Assembly (NCBI RefSeq): GCF_019212185.1
Contig: NZ_CP078138.1
Span: 5,438,501-5,502,500, forward strand
Direction of reading: 5' to 3'
DNA length: 64,000 bases
Origin: Pseudomonas fluorescens
Lineage (GTDB): Bacteria; Pseudomonadota; Gammaproteobacteria; Pseudomonadales; Pseudomonadaceae
Each line of letters opens with the position of its first letter. The first letter of the stretch is position 1. The translations under genes and the position numbers were made by a program. Under the pieces are notes generated by a model. The model saw only the letters and a list, made by a program, of their open reading frames with translations. It had not been told where the DNA came from and did not search any database. Below, piece after piece: positions 60,879 through 64,000 of this stretch.

Positions 60879-61436
60879 TTACATTCCTTTAACGGCAAAA
60901 ATCCCGTTGGCGTTGCGCCAGTAGCCTTTGTAATCCATGCCATAACCGAAGATGTAGCGGTCCACGCAGGGCAAGCCAACGAAGTCGGCCTTGAGGTCCG
61001 GACGCGCCTTGCGCTGGTGGTCTTTGTCGATCAGCACGGCGGTATGCACCTGACGGGCACCGGCGTGCTTGCAGAAGTCGATGATCGCGCCCAAGGTGTG
61101 GCCTTCGTCGAGGATGTCATCGATGATCAGCACGTCACGGTCGATGAAAGAGACTTCCGGCTTGGCTTTCCAGAACAGGTCGCCGCCGCTGGTTTCGTTG
61201 CGATAGCGGGTCGCGTGCAAGTAGGACGCTTCCAGCGGGAACTGCAAATGAGTCAGCAGTTTGCCGGCAAAAATCAGTCCGCCGTTCATCACGCAGAACA
61301 CCACCGGATTGCTCTCGGCCAGTTGCTCGTTGATGTGTGCACCGACGCGGGCAATGGCGGCCTCGACTTCAGCTTCGGTGTACAGGCAGTCAGCCTCTCG
61401 CATGATTTGACGGATATGCTCGAGATCAGCGGACAT
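60879..61436 (-). CDS. hpt: Hypoxanthine-guanine phosphoribosyltransferase
   Basis: Purine salvage enzyme that joins hypoxanthine or guanine to PRPP. The start MSADLEHIRQIM gives 185 residues. VFCVMNGGLIFAGKL, the PRPP motif VLIIDDILDEGHTLGAI and GLPCVDRYIFGYGMDYKGYW are diagnostic. It reads divergently from upp across 165 bp. Confidence 0.95.
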   Translation of the reverse strand: MSADLEHIRQIMREADCLYTEAEVEAAIARVGAHINEQLAESNPVVFCVMNGGLIFAGKLLTHLQFPLEASYLHATRYRNETSGGDLFWKAKPEVSFIDRDVLIIDDILDEGHTLGAIIDFCKHAGARQVHTAVLIDKDHQRKARPDLKADFVGLPCVDRYIFGYGMDYKGYWRNANGIFAVKGM

Positions 61437-61553
61437 GGTGCTCTCCAAGGGGGTGGCGGATTCGGAAAAGCGAGCAAAGGTACGCATCCCGCTGCGTCGA
61501 ATCAAGCGTTTCTGGACTAACGTACTGATTGTCTATAGGACAACAACCTCGGA

Positions 61554-61565
61554 TAGATTAATCTA
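61554..61565. promoter_or_regulatory. Perfect 12-bp palindrome upstream of upp
   Basis: TAGATTAATCTA reads the same on both strands and lies 37 bp before the upp ATG in the hpt-upp divergent region. It could be an operator, but chance in AT-rich DNA is also possible. Confidence 0.35.
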
Positions 61566-61601
61566 GGCCGGTTTTTTTGCCCGCCGCCGGAGCCTTTCCC
61601 T

Positions 61602-62240
61602 ATGCCCATCCGTGAGATCCGCCATCCGCTGATCCGACACAAACTTGGCCTTATGCGCCGTGCAGACATTAGCACGAAGAATTTCCGCGAGCTTGCTCAG
61701 GAAGTCGGTGCCCTGCTGACCTACGAGGCCACCAAAGACCTGCCCCTTGAAACCTACGACATTGATGGCTGGTGCGGCACCGTATCGGTCGAAAAAATCG
61801 CCGGCAAGAAAATTACCGTAGTGCCGATCCTGCGCGCCGGCATCGGCATGCTCGAAGGCGTGCTCAGCCTGATCCCGGGCGCGAAGGTCAGCGCCGTGGG
61901 CGTGGCTCGCAACGAGGAAACCCTCGAAGCGCACACCTATCTGGAGAAACTGGTACCGGAAATCGACGAGCGGTTGGCCATGATCATCGACCCGATGCTG
62001 GCCACCGGCGGTTCAATGGTTGCGACCATTGACCTGCTGAAAAAGGCCGGTTGCAAGGAGATCTGCGCCATGGTCCTGGTCGCCGCTCCCGAAGGCATCG
62101 CCGTGGTCGAGAAAGCTCACCCGGATGTGACCATCTATACCGCCTCGATCGACGAAAAACTCAACGAGCACGGCTACATCATTCCTGGCCTGGGCGATGC
62201 TGGCGACAAGATCTTCGGCACCAAGCAGAAGGACGCGTAA
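61602..62240 (+). CDS. upp: Uracil phosphoribosyltransferase
   Basis: Converts uracil and PRPP to UMP. 212 residues; [20 protein letters not shown] at the N-terminus, the PRPP loop [20 protein letters not shown] near residue 130, and [14 protein letters not shown] at the end, the uracil-binding region. uraA follows after two bases (TAA-CC-ATG), forming an uptake-and-salvage operon. Confidence 0.97.
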   Translation: MPIREIRHPLIRHKLGLMRRADISTKNFRELAQEVGALLTYEATKDLPLETYDIDGWCGTVSVEKIAGKKITVVPILRAGIGMLEGVLSLIPGAKVSAVGVARNEETLEAHTYLEKLVPEIDERLAMIIDPMLATGGSMVATIDLLKKAGCKEICAMVLVAAPEGIAVVEKAHPDVTIYTASIDEKLNEHGYIIPGLGDAGDKIFGTKQKDA

Positions 62241-62242
62241 CC

Positions 62243-63517
62243 ATGCAGGATGAGTTCAACGACCCGCTCTGGCGCCAGGTCTTGTCTGGCGCGCAGATGC
62301 TGTTCGTGGCATTTGGCGCGCTGGTGTTGATGCCACTGATTACCGGCCTCGACCCCAACGTCGCGCTGTTCACGGCGGGTCTGGGGACTCTGCTGTTCCA
62401 GCTCGTGACCGGCCGCCAGGTACCCGTGTTTCTGGCCTCGAGCTTTGCCTTCATCACCCCGATCATTCTCGCCAAGGGCCAGTTCGGCCTCGCGGCGACC
62501 ATGGGTGGCGTGATGGCCGCCGGCTTCGTCTACACCTTCCTCGGCCTGGCCGTGAAGATCAAAGGCACCGGCTTTATTGACCGCCTGCTGCCACCGGTGG
62601 TGATTGGCCCGGTGATCATCTCGATCGGCCTGGCGATGGCGCCGATTGCCGCCAACATGGCCATGGGCAAGGCCGGTGACGGTAGCGAGCTGATTCATTA
62701 CCAGACGGCAATGATGATCTCGATGCCAGCACTGCTGACCACCTTGATCGTGGCGGTGTTCGGCAAAGGCATCTTCCGTCTGGTGCCGATCATCTCCGGC
62801 GTGCTGGTGGGCTTTGCCATGGCGTTTTTCTTCGGCGTGGTCGACACCGCGAAAATCGCTGCGGCGCCCTGGTTCGCCCTGCCGCACTTCACCGCGCCCG
62901 AATTCAACTGGCAGGCGATCCTGTTCATTGTTCCAGTGGCGCTGGCACCGGCCATTGAGCACATCGGCGGGGTTATCGCGGTCGGCAGCGTGACTGGTCG
63001 CGACTACCTGAAAAAACCCGGCCTGCATCGCACGCTGTTCGGTGACGGCATCGCCACCACTGCCGCCGGCATGCTTGGCGGCCCGCCCAACACCACCTAC
63101 GCCGAAGTGACTGGCGCGGTGATGTTGACCAAAAACTACAACCCGAAAATCATGACCTGGGCGGCAATCTTCGCCATCAGCCTGGCATTTATCGGTAAGT
63201 TCGGCGCGCTGCTGCAGAGCATTCCGGTGCCGGTGATGGGCGGCATTCTTTGCCTGCTGTTCGGTTCGATTGCTGCGGTGGGCATGAACACCATGATCCG
63301 CCACAAGATCGACCTCGGCGAAGCACGTAACCTGGTGATCGTCTCGGTGACCCTGGTGTTCGGGATTGGCGGTGTGCTGATTGGAACCGGTACCGGTCCG
63401 GACGACTTCGGCCTGAAGGGCATCGCGCTGTGCGCCATTGTGGCAATTGCACTGAACCTGATCCTGCCCGGCAACGATGGCTGGAAGAACAAGCAGCCGG
63501 ATGAGCCGTTTCTTTAA
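62243..63517 (+). CDS. uraA: Uracil permease, NCS2 family
   Basis: Proton-coupled uracil transporter of 424 residues with 13-14 hydrophobic segments. QMLFVAFGALVLMPLITGL near the start, LAPAIEHIGGVIAVGSVTGR with its substrate-site Glu near residue 238, and GGPPNTTYAEVTGAVMLTKN are NCS2 signatures. The start codon lies two bases after the upp stop; the longer open frame upstream only overlaps upp. Confidence 0.95.
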   Translation: MQDEFNDPLWRQVLSGAQMLFVAFGALVLMPLITGLDPNVALFTAGLGTLLFQLVTGRQVPVFLASSFAFITPIILAKGQFGLAATMGGVMAAGFVYTFLGLAVKIKGTGFIDRLLPPVVIGPVIISIGLAMAPIAANMAMGKAGDGSELIHYQTAMMISMPALLTTLIVAVFGKGIFRLVPIISGVLVGFAMAFFFGVVDTAKIAAAPWFALPHFTAPEFNWQAILFIVPVALAPAIEHIGGVIAVGSVTGRDYLKKPGLHRTLFGDGIATTAAGMLGGPPNTTYAEVTGAVMLTKNYNPKIMTWAAIFAISLAFIGKFGALLQSIPVPVMGGILCLLFGSIAAVGMNTMIRHKIDLGEARNLVIVSVTLVFGIGGVLIGTGTGPDDFGLKGIALCAIVAIALNLILPGNDGWKNKQPDEPFL

Positions 63518-63530
63518 GCCGTTGGATAAT

Positions 63531-63568
63531 CCGCTGCCCCAGGGTTTTCAGCAACCCTGGAGCAGCGG
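63531..63568. terminator. Strong hairpin after uraA
   Basis: CCGCTGC (63531-63537) pairs with GCAGCGG (63562-63568), and an inner CCAGGGTT/AACCCTGG stem continues around TTCAGC. It begins 14 bp after the uraA stop. There is no T-run, so termination is likely but not certain. Confidence 0.6.
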
Positions 63569-63577
63569 GCTCAGCCT

Positions 63578-63619
63578 TTTCGCGGACAAGTCGAATCGTC
63601 GCACCGCCGCGCCCACAAG
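63578..63619. repeat. Single REP element
   Basis: GTCGCACCGCCGC (63598-63610) is the exact inverse of the GCGGCGGTGCGAC core found in the REPIN at 33811-33823, and TTTTCGCGGACAAGTCGAA flanks it. It sits between uraA and hemH. Confidence 0.7.
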
Positions 63620-63630
63620 AACTCCGCTGT

Positions 63631-64000
63631 TCAGTTTGATAGTGCCAATGGCGCCCGCTCGCACAAGCTGTTCAACGCCTTCGCCCACTGCGGGTTGTCG
63701 TTGAGACAGGGCACCAGCACCAACTCCTCGCCTCCGGCCTCGCGGAACTGTTCCAGGCCACGATCACCAATTTCCTCCAGAGTCTCGATGCAATCGGCGA
63801 CGAACGCCGGGCACATCACGAGGATCTTCTTCGCGCCGCTTTTGCCCAGCTCATCAAGACGCGCCTCGGTGTAAGGCTCGATCCACTTTGCCCGGCCCAG
63901 TCGCGATTGGAATGCCACCGACCATTTGCCGTCCGGCAAGCCCAGACGTTTGGCAAAAGCGGCCGCGGTGCGCAGGCATTGCGCGCGATAACAGGTGGCA
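63631..64000 (-). CDS. hemH: HemH, ferrochelatase (5' end beyond the window)
   Basis: Last enzyme of haem synthesis, inserting Fe2+ into protoporphyrin IX. About 123 C-terminal codons are present. [20 protein letters not shown] and [19 protein letters not shown], with the substrate-binding Glu in the latter, are typical of class I ferrochelatases, and [12 protein letters not shown] ends it. The N-terminal two-thirds and start lie past 64000. Confidence 0.93.
   Translation of the reverse strand, partial: ATCYRAQCLRTAAAFAKRLGLPDGKWSVAFQSRLGRAKWIEPYTEARLDELGKSGAKKILVMCPAFVADCIETLEEIGDRGLEQFREAGGEELVLVPCLNDNPQWAKALNSLCERAPLALSN

Overview
The window is chromosomal DNA of a fluorescent-type Pseudomonas. 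The evidence is a high-GC gammaproteobacterial gene set whose local orders are those of pseudomonads: a dcw cluster led by mraZ next to rnpB; rsmI/lpoA/yraN/gmhA-diaA/dolP; sspAB beside petABC and rpsI-rplM; and mqo followed by PA4642-type, WbuC-cupin, hpt, upp and uraA genes. REP-type repeats lie between genes. I see no prophage, transposase, integrase, CRISPR array, tRNA or rRNA operon. This is mostly core genome with a few catabolic and regulatory islands.

Layout. 1-10.7 kb (minus strand): division and cell wall genes mraZ, rsmH, ftsL, ftsI, murE, murF, mraY, murD, ftsW and murG (cut by the window edge), nearly all overlapping, behind a strong-looking sigma-70 promoter. 11.1-11.4 kb: RNase P RNA. 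11.5-16.1 kb: rsmI, divergent from lpoA-yraN-gmhA/diaA-dolP. 16.1-21 kb (minus): sspB/sspA, the cytochrome bc1 operon petABC and ribosomal genes rplM-rpsI. 21-30.8 kb: mixed housekeeping: aldo/keto reductase, LCAD-like acyl-CoA dehydrogenase with a divergent GATase1-AraC regulator, zapE, trpS, alpha/beta hydrolase, zapG, OmpA-type lipoprotein, a metallo-beta-lactamase-fold hydrolase, a DUF6434 protein and ogt.

30.9-38 kb is an amine or amino-sulfonate island: a NitT/TauT-type ABC importer, a class III aminotransferase, an aldehyde dehydrogenase and a divergent LysR regulator. Together they could import an amine, transaminate it to an aldehyde and oxidise that to an acid. 38-46.3 kb holds a MalT-like LuxR regulator and an acyl-CoA ligase/DUF1302/DUF1329 set, probably for outer-membrane entry and CoA activation of a hydrophobic acid. 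46.4-52.9 kb: MFS transporter and AraC regulator, LysE exporter, 2-hydroxyacid dehydrogenase, rsmC, a yybP-ykoY manganese riboswitch ahead of a GDT1/UPF0016 exporter, and an M48 lipoprotein peptidase. 53-57.2 kb: SRAP protein, DUF2007, a CPXCG zinc-ribbon protein, an acyltransferase, a YajG-like lipoprotein and three small unknowns. 57.2-64 kb: mqo behind an unusually long leader, then small conserved genes, hpt, upp, uraA and the C-terminal part of hemH.

No gene set here is wholly unknown. The least-explained items are the ligase/DUF1302/DUF1329/MalT set, the amine island and its dyad, the structured mqo leader with a short ORF abutting mqo, and several strong intergenic inverted repeats. 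Gene identities rest on motif recognition from memory; no database search was run.
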